DNA from: Tupaia tana
Taxonomy: Eukaryota > Chordata > Mammalia > Scandentia > Tupaiidae
Direction: 5' to 3'
DNA length: 64,000 bases
NCBI GenBank assembly: GCA_026018925.1
Contig: JAKSZU010000008.1
Location: 12,193,626-12,257,625 of the forward strand
Part shown: piece after piece, positions 55,849-64,000 of the stretch
Layout: every line of letters begins with the position of its first letter
Numbering within the stretch: the stretch's first letter is position 1
Made by a program: the position numbers and the translations under genes
The notes under the pieces: generated by a model
The model's database searches: none
What the model was told of the DNA's origin: nothing
What the model saw: the letters and a program-made list of their open reading frames with translations, nothing else

Positions 55849-56075
55849 GGGCCAGCAGGTGGCATAGTGGTTAAGGTGCTGGACTCCCATATGGCCTACC
55901 GTAATTCTAGTACCAGACCTGGTGGCTTGAAACTCACACCAGGCTCATGTACGTGCATGCCCCAAATCCCAAGAACAAGATGGAGAAGAAGGGATTGTGG
56001 CGTGGCCATCCCCCAAGTGGGTGATTTCTCTTTCCAGCAAGCGCATGTACCCTATAGCAAAAATCTCTCTATCCA
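55849..56075 (+). mobile_element. SINE-B
   Basis: Sense SINE-B: gggccagcaggtggcatagt head, ggtggcttgaaactcacac, 3' ccctatagcaaaaatctct. The TC-rich part is shortened. Confidence 0.9.
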
Positions 56076-56079
56076 TTTG

Positions 56080-57570
56080 AGTGGATAGTCGAACTCAAGA
56101 ATTATATTAAAGTCAGTCATAAGTGAACACTCAATACAGGCTTTACAGAAAAAATTAACTTTTGGGAGGAAGGAGGGGATTTTATTAAAAGAACCTTCTC
56201 TCCCATCTGCCAGAGAAGGATGATTCTGGAAGTATGTGTCTTTGTCTACAGTGAGAGAAATGGATTTTGGAATGATTCATCACTTTTCTTAGGTGTCAGG
56301 GGAAGTAGGTCACTATATTATGCTGTTTAACATAATGTTTGAAAAGCTGGCATTGAAAAATGAGAAGTCGAATAGTGAATAGTTCTTTGTCCAAATTCTA
56401 GAAATGAACTATTTTTTCTGGGATAAACAATAACTGTTGTATATATATTTTTCTTTTTTTTTTTTTTTCATTATCTCCCTGGGATAGATTTCATTTTGAT
56501 AATCAATTGTACCTTGATCAAAGTCATTGACTCATCATAGATGTATTGGCTTCATTTATCAAAATGTCTTTCTAGATATACTTGCAAGCACAGAAAAGCT
56601 CAGCCTTAGTAAATTCTAGAAACAACCTTGAGAGTGATCCAGAATGCCTTAATAAGTAAAATAGCTGAACCTTGAAAGGCCTCCATCTATTTTTAAAGCT
56701 ATTAGACAAAAGAGAAAAATCCGATACCCTTCCTCTTATAGTCAATAAAGAAGGAAGAATGGCATAGAGAGTTCGATCCCCTCTAAGCTAATGGAGGGGG
56801 AAGTACATGAATCTGAGCGTTCGTTTGGAGAAACAATAATTACACCCAGGAGCCTCTGGACAGCTCTCCCTAGCCTACTCCTCAAGTGTATCTGGTCCTG
56901 ACTGGAGGGATTCATGACGTGATGACAACCTGCAGTCACCTGGTTAAATGCTTCTAAAGAATTTTGGATAGCATGGTCTCAAAAATAAGCTGACACCTGA
57001 CATGCAATGGAACACGAACTCTTAGCACAGTGAGTGTAGGCCTGTCAACTGGATGACACTCGAAGCTGCCCTAGACATCCAGGCACCAACCATCTCCTGC
57101 TTGATCCAACGAATGGCTGCCACCCAGTGTGTCCTTTGGTCAGCCCGTAACTCACATCCCACAGTCCGGAGTCTGCACCGTTGGAAGTGCTGCATACATT
57201 CTGAACATGGAAACATGTAAGTTCATGAGATTCAGGGCCACAGGGACATTCGGGGTTCTGGCACACATCCTTCATTTGACAATAAGGAGTGACAGGCAGA
57301 CGGAGGACTGTGGTAGAACCACGGTCCCCTTGCCTGTCGATGATGGGAGTCTGCTTGCCCTTTCTCCCCCTCCTCTTTTCATCTAGCTCATTTTACTTCT
57401 GCCTCCCCCTTCTTCGCTGTTTCTTTTTTCACTTAATCCACTTGTCAAAGAGTTTGTCACTTTTCTTAATGTACTGTATTGCAATCATTCTTTTATTTTT
57501 TTAGTTCCTCATTACAATTTAAGTCTTTCTTTTGTCTTCTTGTTCTGTCTTCCTGTCTTTATGCTTTGAA
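56080..57570. other. Unassigned non-coding sequence
   Basis: A T run at 56455-56468. No gene, RNA or repeat recognised. Confidence 0.45.
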
Positions 57571-57574
57571 AATA

Positions 57575-57650
57575 TTGGGTTGTCGGAAAAGTCCTGATGC
57601 ACTTTTCTGTTTTTCTATGCAAAAGTGCATTGTGACTTTTTGACAACGCA
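57575..57650. mobile_element. Mariner-type MITE
   Basis: Left end ttgggttgtcggaaaagtc, right end gactttttgacaac, about 76 bp, with the inner arms gtgcatt/atgcac also complementary. TA precedes the left end (57573-57574). The right edge is decayed next to a SINE-C. Same family as 22101-22170. Confidence 0.65.
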
Positions 57651-57660
57651 GTGGTCAAGT

Positions 57661-57796
57661 CAGGGCCCAGATGGTGGCACTGTGCTTTGTGAGGCAGACT
57701 CTCATGGGCAAGCCCTGGGTTTGCTTCTGTAGACCTTCCCAAGTGCACAGTGTGACTCTGATCCAGGGGTGGAGACATCCGAGACCCTGTATGAGG

Positions 57797-57856
<60 letters not shown>

Positions 57857-57880
57857 AAAGAAACAAATAAGTAAATTTTT
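57661..57880 (+). mobile_element. SINE-C with (TC)n(AC)n
   Basis: Sense SINE-C: ggcccagatggtggcactgt head, gggtttgcttctgtag B-box-like, a TC run then an AC run at 57800-57857, and an aaacaaataagtaaa tail. Confidence 0.85.
57800..57857 (+). repeat. (TC)n(AC)n compound microsatellite
   Basis: About 18 CT units followed by about 11 CA units. Confidence 0.95.
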
Positions 57881-57884
57881 TTTA

Positions 57885-58428
57885 AAAAGAAAATAGCAAA
57901 TTCAACCTAAACAGAAGAAAGTGTTAAGAAACAGAACTTACAAGAAAGAACTTGACATTCATCTGCCACACCTTTGCACTCATTATAGGAGTCCTCTCTG
58001 AAATGTCTTGGTTGGACGTGAAGCCTGCCCTGCTTGAAGTTTTCCTAAAGTGAAAGGCTCGCTTCTTCCCTAAGCTGGTACAGTCATACGCCACGTAGGA
58101 TGTCCTGCATCAGTGGACAGCATACACAATGGCGGTCCCGCGAAACTACAGCAGGCTCTGCCATGTAGCCTGCGTGTGCAGTCAGCTCTGCCATCTAGGG
58201 TCATGCAAGTACACGCTGGTGTTTCCATAATTACGAAATCAGCTAAAGACATATTTTTTAGAACATAACCCCATGATTAAGGATGTCTAACTGTAATTCC
58301 ATTTTTCGACAGTTGTTAATTGTGCAAACATTCTTCCTTTTCTTAATCCATAAATTGTCTCTATAGTCTGTTATAGTCTGTGACATTCCTGTGATAGTAT
58401 TTTCTCCAGTTTATTAAAGAAGACAGTG
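57885..58428. other. Unassigned non-coding sequence
   Basis: No gene or repeat recognised. Confidence 0.45.
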
Positions 58429-58432
58429 ACAA

Positions 58433-58660
58433 GCTGGCTCCATGGCATGGTGATTAACGATACTGGATCCTACCTGGCCAACTGCATGGCTTGAGTCCAA
58501 GACCCTGTAGCTTGAGAAACACACTGGGCATGTGTGCCTGTGTGCGCCCAAAATCCCTAAAAAGAGAGAGAGAGGGGTAAGGGGGTGTGGAGTGACTGTG
58601 CTTTCTCCTCTCCCTCTTTGTCTGGCAAGTGCTTTAGCAAAAGCAATTTTAAAAATAAAA
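58433..58660 (+). mobile_element. SINE-D
   Basis: Sense SINE-D: agctggctccatggcatgg head, ggatcctacctggccaac, cccaaaatccctaaaaag body, shortened 3' end. Confidence 0.8.
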
Positions 58661-58679
58661 GACAGTGGTTAACACACAT

Positions 58680-58770
58680 TGGCAGAGGTAAGGAACTGAA
58701 GGTTAGAGATCGGGTCATACAGGGTACATGGTGGAGCCAGCAGAACTCACCCTGTCTCACCCCAAACTGT
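58680..58770 (-). mobile_element. MIR fragment
   Basis: Antisense MIR: gaggtaaggaactgaaggtt and a catggtggagccagcagaac block. Confidence 0.5.
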
Positions 58771-58879
58771 GCGCACTTTGCCACCTTTTTCTTACGAGCA
58801 CAATCCACATTTTCCCTTAAAACCCGCCCATAAAATCCCACTAACTGGACTCCGAATTGCGCGGCCTGTTGTCTGGAAG

Positions 58880-59000
58880 GTGTGGGAATATCTATGGATG
58901 CCAGAGACCAGGCGTTGTGTGTGTTCCATCCACATCGGCATCCGCCGTGCCTGGCATGTGGCGGCCCTCGGTCAGTATTTGTCAAATGACAGAAGAATCA
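58880..59000 (+). mobile_element. L2 LINE 3' end
   Basis: Sense L2 3' wording: gtgcctggcatgtggcgg, cctcggtcagtatttgtc. Confidence 0.55.
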
Positions 59001-59004
59001 GCGA

Positions 59005-59825
59005 ATCCCTTCCTTAGCTCTTACACACCATGAATTGGGAGTTTATTTTCCCATCATCTCTGATTTCCCATTGGTGGACTTCAGATTCACAGAAGCAATA
59101 CTTTCTTCCTTGGATTTGCTTTTGGCAGAAGGAGACTTCTAGCAAATGAAGATTTGCAGCTTGCTGTAGTTGCTGGGCTTTGCCGCTGTGACAGTTTATA
59201 ACGTGTACCAGGAGCTACTGCTGACTCACTGGCACCTGGTAACTGTCCCAGAGCAGAATCATGGCTTTTCTTTCCTCCTTTTCGCCTCAGCCACATGCTC
59301 TCTGCCCTGGGCCCACCCTCAGGCCCTGAGGGTACGTGGAGGCACAGACCTCGACCCCTATAATGTCCTTCTGCTGCCATTCCCTACACCCACGATCCCC
59401 TCCTCCGACGTCAAGGACAGTGAGGAAAACTCCCACGCAGCCTGCTAACACCGACAAGCCATTATTTTCTGCCTGTGGCTTTTATTCTCCTATTCTCGGT
59501 GCATTAGTGGGAAGTGCCTCCTAATGCATTTCGTGCATTTTTCTTTCTACCGTATGACTCCCATCGATGTATAAATAAGTGTTGGTTCTACTCTGGACTC
59601 CACCCACCGGTGTCCAGCTGTCACCTCATCTCTGGAGTTGTGAGACATCTGCCTGTCTGTGCTGTCCCCACTTTCCCCCAAACTCACAGTCTTCTGCACC
59701 CCGCTGATCACTTACCGAAACTCTCCTTGTGGAAATGAACAGAAATTTCCATGTTAGTAGACCCTTGCTCTGCTTTTCTTCTCGGTCTCTGTGGTTATAC
59801 TACGTATCATATTGAAGTGCGTATG
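59005..59825. other. Unassigned non-coding sequence
   Basis: No gene recognised. The later part may be an L2 body. Confidence 0.4.
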
Positions 59826-59839
59826 GCTCCACGCGCTGT

Positions 59840-59910
59840 TCATTTGGACCGTGGCCTGGCATGTATATTGTAGATGCCCAGTAAACACTTTCTCGGTGAG
59901 CAAATACAGT
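59840..59910 (+). mobile_element. L2 LINE 3' end
   Basis: Sense L2 3' wording: ggcctggcatgtatattgt, agatgcccagtaaacac. Confidence 0.5.
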
Positions 59911-60598
59911 ACAGGTGTTCTCTGCCGACTAATTTGTCTGTTTAAGCTTGCTTAAATGTGTCTTTTGGGAGGTCGCTCCCTTGAGGGGAGATCTGGTGAG
60001 AAGGGGTCTTTGTGGTAGTGGGAGGGTCTCCTGGTCTGAAGGGTCATGGTCTTTAGCCAGCAAGCCTCCGGATGGGCTCCGGCTTCCTGAGGGTAGTCTG
60101 GCTGTTATCTAACCAAGCCATGACTAGAGTGTCGGTTTCTTGTTGCTCAGAAGATATCTTATTTCCCTAGCAGGATATTAAAATGCTTATTTTCCCCCCA
60201 GGAGGATGTTATCCTATGCTGAAAGCCCCTTGGAAAAACGCACCAAAGAGCTCTCGTTGTCACTGCCACGTATCGGGGCCCATTGAGCTGTTTTTTAGAT
60301 TTTATGAATGCCTCTCCTTGCGATTTTCGAACATCTTCCTGCCTCCTACGCCCCCTCACTGACGTGTCTTACTCTGGCACAGCGGGTTCTGCTAACGACA
60401 GCTCCTCCCTCCAGTTTGTCCACAGACTTCCCACCGTGGCAGGAGGAGGTTCTGCTAGCGAAGCAGGCCCATCGGCGTGCCACGGCGGGGCAGTGAGGAG
60501 GCTGCAGACCAGCCTCATTCCAGCTTTCCTTCCTGGCTGAGGGCCACTCTGCCCCGTCCCTCTTTGCCCCCACCGGTGTTTCGGTGACCGTACAGTGC
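59911..60598. other. Unassigned, locally GC-rich sequence
   Basis: GC-rich with several CpGs at 60330-60500. Opposing open frames overlap there; I do not call an exon. Confidence 0.4.
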
Positions 60599-60599
60599 A

Positions 60600-60800
60600 G
60601 GCTGGGAGCTCAGGCTTCGCACCCAGGCAGACCTGAGCATGACAGCAGGCACCTTCAGTGTGCCAACCTCAGGCAAGTCCATAAACCTGCTGAGCCCCGG
60701 GTTCTCCATCTGTTAAGTGGGATGCATGCTCCGTGCTGGCAGGGCTGGTAAATAGTATGCCCCACGCCTGGCCTGAGTCTAGCAGGTAAGGCACGTAAGC
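60600..60800 (+). mobile_element. MIR SINE
   Basis: Sense MIR: ggctgggagctcaggctt, cctcaggcaagtccataaac, ccccgggttctccatctg. Confidence 0.65.
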
Positions 60801-60804
60801 TGTG

Positions 60805-61294
60805 GTCACTGCTTTATTTCTCAGTTAAGATGGAACATGATTGGGAACAGAATCAAAAGTGAGAGAACTTAGGAAACACCGAATATCAGCTGTCTTTTGG
60901 CACAAATTGTTCTCTTTCTTGTTAAAACATAACAGAAAACTACTTCTCACTAAACAACAGCAACACAGCTTGAGACTAGGGGATTGGGGGGAGAAAAAAT
61001 CTCCCAAAGCCAAGTCCGTTTTTCATTTCAGGGAGTCATTTTTCAATAAACAGAAGCATGAAGCTTGAAAGTTAATCAAGAGGCAGGTAGAATCGTTTTA
61101 AAGTGAAGGCATAAAGGATTAGTGTATAACGGACATTTTATTTGGATTGCATTGAAGGCACAATTTTCATCTAGTGAAACATTAGTTTTGTCCTGTCAGC
61201 AATTTCTGCAGTTTTTATTTTAAATATTTATCAGATTACTGTTGGTGGAGGGTTTAGATTATCATAATCCTTAAAGAGCCTCTTAAGTGAACCT
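60805..61294. other. Unassigned AT-rich sequence
   Basis: No gene or repeat recognised. Confidence 0.45.
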
Positions 61295-61304
61295 GCTTTT
61301 TTCT

Positions 61305-61565
61305 TTTTTTTTTGGACAGGTTTTTGCTATAGGGTGCGTGCGCTCACCGGAAAGACAGAGACAGACAGAGAGATAGAAAGCGAGAAATCACCCCCCAGGG
61401 AAGGATGGCCACACCACAATCCCTTCTCCTCCATTGTTCTCTTGGTATCTTGGGCACACATGCACACACGTCTGGCATGAGTTTAAGCCACCGGGTCCAG
61501 GACTCGAACTGCAGTCGACTACATGGGAGTTCAGCGACATAGCCATTAAACTAACTGCTGGTCCC
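61305..61565 (-). mobile_element. SINE-A
   Basis: Antisense SINE-A: ggacaggtttttgctatagg end, and gccattaaactaactgctgg head at the right. cttttttcttttt lies at both edges (61296-61308 and 61566-61578), a low-complexity TSD. Confidence 0.95.
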
Positions 61566-61657
61566 CTTTTTTCTTTTTATAGCATAAATGGGGAGGTAGA
61601 AAAGTGAGTAGAGCCATTTTGATAATACAGTAGATAGAGTTTTTAGATGTTTTGAAG

Positions 61658-61884
61658 TTATTTATTTGTTACTTCCATGAGTGAGAGAGAAAGGTAAAGA
61701 AAGAGAGATGGAGAGACAGAACCCCCTACAGAATTCCAACACTACAGCCTCAGCCTGCCCCGATCATGGGCGTGAGCATGCCCAATGTGCTCAGGGAGGT
61801 CTCTGCAAACAATCCCGGAACCTTTTCTCGTGGGTCAGCCTTGCAGAGCATTGAATTTTAGCATTGAATCCCCATCTGGTCCTA
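61658..61884 (-). mobile_element. SINE-C
   Basis: Antisense SINE-C: tttgttacttccatgagtg tail side, cccaatgtgctcagggagg, gaatccccatctggtcc head side. Confidence 0.85.
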
Positions 61885-62400
61885 AAATTGTATTTTTTTA
61901 TCTTGAAGCAAAGACACATTAAAGACTAAACACATGTCAGACAAGAATCTCTACAAAAGATTCTGAATTGTTAGGCGCTGTGCTACAGTGGGCACGAGCC
62001 AGGCAGCTACCCTCGGATGTCCTAGTTTTGGGGGCCATTGCCACCATGTGGTAATCTGGACAGCCAGGGAAATGTCTGGGAGGAAAGGCAGCACACAGAA
62101 TGAGAGGTCAGGAGAGGCTTCCCCGGCCCGGTGGGTGTGATACCCCTGTGGCTGGGGATGCTCAGGGAGGACTGGGGATCCCAGGGGAGGGAGCAGAATG
62201 TGGAGCAGGTGTCAACATCCTGTTGGGAGGTGAGGCAGGACGGAGGTGAGAGCTTGTGGCAAAGCCCCAGAGGATGATATCACCGGTTTCCCATCACCTC
62301 CTGAAGCCCTGCCTGCCTCCAGACAGCTTGACCAAAGCTCACTCTGCCTAGCAGAGCCTGCAAGCTGGGCTGCTCCTGCCACCCCTGTTCAGTGAGCTCT
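61885..62400. other. Unassigned non-coding sequence
   Basis: GC-richer, no gene recognised. Confidence 0.4.
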
Positions 62401-62401
62401 C

Positions 62402-62450
62402 GGGCAGTGCTGGCTTGGGCTGGGCAGTGCTGGCTTGGGCTGGGCAGTGT
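62402..62450 (+). repeat. 20-bp tandem repeat, 2.45 copies
   Basis: gggcagtgctggcttgggct is repeated at 62402-62421 and 62422-62441, with 9 more bases of a third unit. Confidence 0.95.
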
Positions 62451-62998
62451 CGATGAACCTAGTCATTCCTGAGCTGCTCATCTCTTGTGGACTCCAAGAT
62501 AATATTTCAAGTGCAAATTGTGGTGAAGCCTTTCTTATACCATTCTCGGTTTGGAAATGGTTTTAAATAAGACGTGAAATGCTAAAGAGATTAAAATATG
62601 TGCTGCACAAGTAGGTGTCAGTAGTCTTAGGTGTCTTATTTTGAGGATTATGATTTACTGCTCAGTTTAGTCTAAAGTCTTCGAAATTTTTAAAAACTCT
62701 TGTTTGTTTCTTCATAATACACTTAAGCAAAGAACTAGTTGTTCTAACAACTGCTGTCCTAAGAAGAGCTCTTGAAAAGAAGAACGTAATGCTAGGTGTT
62801 CCTTAGCAAACGAGATCAACAGTGTTCATTATTTTTAAAAGTAAACCTGGCTGTGCTGTGAAATCCTACCTGGTATTGATTTCCTCTTGTACCTTCTTTG
62901 TGTTCTAAACACACTTCCGTGCTAATGTGTCTGCTAAGTTGTGGATGGACAGTTTCCCTGCTGTCGTACCATGGTCTCCGATCAAAAGCAGCTACTTT
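62451..62998. other. Unassigned non-coding sequence
   Basis: No gene or repeat recognised. Confidence 0.45.
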
Positions 62999-62999
62999 T

Positions 63000-63165
63000 T
63001 TTAAGTTTATTTCTTCTACACACAACAGAGAGGGAGAAGACACAGAGAGAGAGCCGGCAACAGGGCTCTCTCTCTGCATGCCATGACCCATGCCCAGCCT
63101 CGGCCACCCCGGCTCGTGGCATCTGTGCGCCCAGCCTCCTCAGTGCTGGCTTTAGCATGGTTCTT
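63000..63165 (-). mobile_element. SINE-C, diverged
   Basis: Antisense: taagtttatttcttctac tail side, GA-rich part, cccagcctcggccacccc body. The head is missing or decayed. Confidence 0.65.
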
Positions 63166-63354
63166 CAACGTAACAAAGAGTTCAAAGGATTATTTTTCTC
63201 CTCCTTCACCTTCTGAAGAAAGCTACTGCTAAGCAGTGAATGACCAAAAAAGCAGATTTTAGGAACTAAAATACAATTAATGTGGTTGTCTGAATGTCAT
63301 TTAAATATAAAGGATGTGTAAATACACTCAGTCCTTCATACATTTGTTTTATCC

Positions 63355-63641
63355 ATTTAAGACATAGTCTCCCTGTGATGCAGTTCGGCCTCAGTCTCCA
63401 GAGTAGTTGGGACCATAGGCGTGTGCCACCACACCTGGCTTTTTCTTCAATTTTGCCATGTTGTTTCGGGCAGGCTGAGGTCACTATCCTCCTGCTTCAG
63501 CCTCCCCAAGCCACTGTAATTACAGAGCACACCACCGCACTCAGCCTTTAGGTTGGATTAGGAATCGAACCTGGGCCTACCATGTGGTTCCAGCCTGTGG
63601 AGTGCAGTGTCTTAGCAGAACGTCATTACAGTTAGGCCCCA
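63355..63641 (-). mobile_element. Composite tRNA-7SL (Alu-like) SINE
   Basis: On the minus strand a tRNA-like head (about 63550-63641) with B box aggttcgattcc is followed by ggctgagtgcggtggtgtg, an A-rich linker, then gccaggtgtggtggcacac and actctggagactgaggc. The 7SL part therefore looks like two Alu-type arms with deletions. Same head-plus-7SL order as 11542-11723. Confidence 0.7.
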
Positions 63642-63660
63642 TGTGCATCTGTGTTTTTGT

Positions 63661-63897
63661 TGTTGTTGTTTTAAGAGAGAGATTTTTGCTATAGAGAGCA
63701 TGTGCTCACCAAAGAAAGAGAAAGTGAGAAATCACCCTCCAAGGGGGATGGCTATGCCACAATCCCTTCTCCTCTCATAATTTTACGCGTGCACACCCAT
63801 TGCCGGTGTGAGTTTTAAGTTGCCGGGTTCGGGACTTGAACTGTGGTTGACTAGGCAAGAGTCCAGTGACGTAACCATTATGCCATCTGCTGGTTCC
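63661..63897 (-). mobile_element. SINE-B
   Basis: Antisense copy: gagatttttgctatagagag end, gggttcgggacttgaactg, accattatgccatctgctgg head at the right. It sits 20 bp from the composite SINE. Confidence 0.9.
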
Positions 63898-64000
63898 CAT
63901 GTATATCTTTTTAAGAGCTGAAACTGCAACCTGGCGAGGTGGGCAGAGACATCCCCATGCCAACATCTCTGTGGAAACCCCACCACTTGGTTGATGAGTA

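Overview
The window reads as a nuclear non-coding stretch from a placental mammal, intergenic or deep intronic. I find no protein-coding gene, rRNA, true tRNA gene, CRISPR array or bacterial-type operon that I can support. Open frames are short, lack family resemblance, and mostly run through repeats. The one frame that looks protein-like is on the minus strand at about 9487-9744 and is reported as a weak exon or pseudogene candidate.

Lineage. Ancient MIR, L2, ERVL-MaLR LTR and L1 fragments mark a placental mammal. Two 7SL RNA-derived (Alu/FLAM-like) SINE parts, at about 11560-11627 and 63355-63545, point to Euarchontoglires, the only clade known to carry 7SL SINEs. The dominant repeat is a tRNA-headed SINE of about 260 bp with very young, CpG-rich copies. 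Its look and the lack of abundant Alu, B1 or tree-shrew Tu elements fit the CYN SINEs of colugos (Dermoptera, Galeopterus). That is recognition from memory, not alignment, and I hold it at roughly 50%.

SINE families, named here for convenience. SINE-A (young): head gggaccagcagttagcgta, B box ggttcgagtcc, body catcccccctggggggtga, 3' end ccctatagcaaaaacctct. SINE-B: older relatives with head ccagcaggtggcatggtgg and the same body. SINE-C: a second family with head tggtggcacagtggtaa, B-box-like gggtttgcatcc, body ggctgaggctgggggtg and tail catggaagaaataaa. SINE-D: head like ggccagccctgtagcatag, a gagagag-rich body, and 3' end ccctctggcaaa. SINE-E: short elements of 150-190 bp with little more than the head and a GA-rich linker. 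My count is about 60 SINE copies on both strands, roughly a fifth to a quarter of the window.

Layout. 0-8 kb: L2, SINE-C/B insertions and a MITE. 9-14 kb: SINE-D and SINE-A copies, the candidate exon, and a tRNA-7SL composite SINE. 14.7-16.8 kb: quiet. 16.8-22.6 kb: SINE-A pair, MIR, and two L1 3' fragments, one holding a nested mariner MITE. 23-32.3 kb: dense SINEs, a MaLR LTR, an L1 3' end, and a SINE inside a 45-bp tandem repeat. 32.3-45.2 kb: L2/MIR, two more MaLR LTRs each split by a SINE, and a tailless 69-bp SINE head between 42-bp direct repeats. 45.4-52 kb: MIR, SINE-C/E, a MITE. 52.5-55.3 kb: an L1 with a 5' inversion (twin-priming shape). 55.4-64 kb: MIR/L2 fragments, a mariner MITE, SINE-C/A/B, and a second tRNA-7SL composite.

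The interest of the window is in retroposition: nested and serial insertions with readable target-site duplications (TSDs), a tailless insertion, and tRNA-7SL fusions. I see no undescribed gene system.
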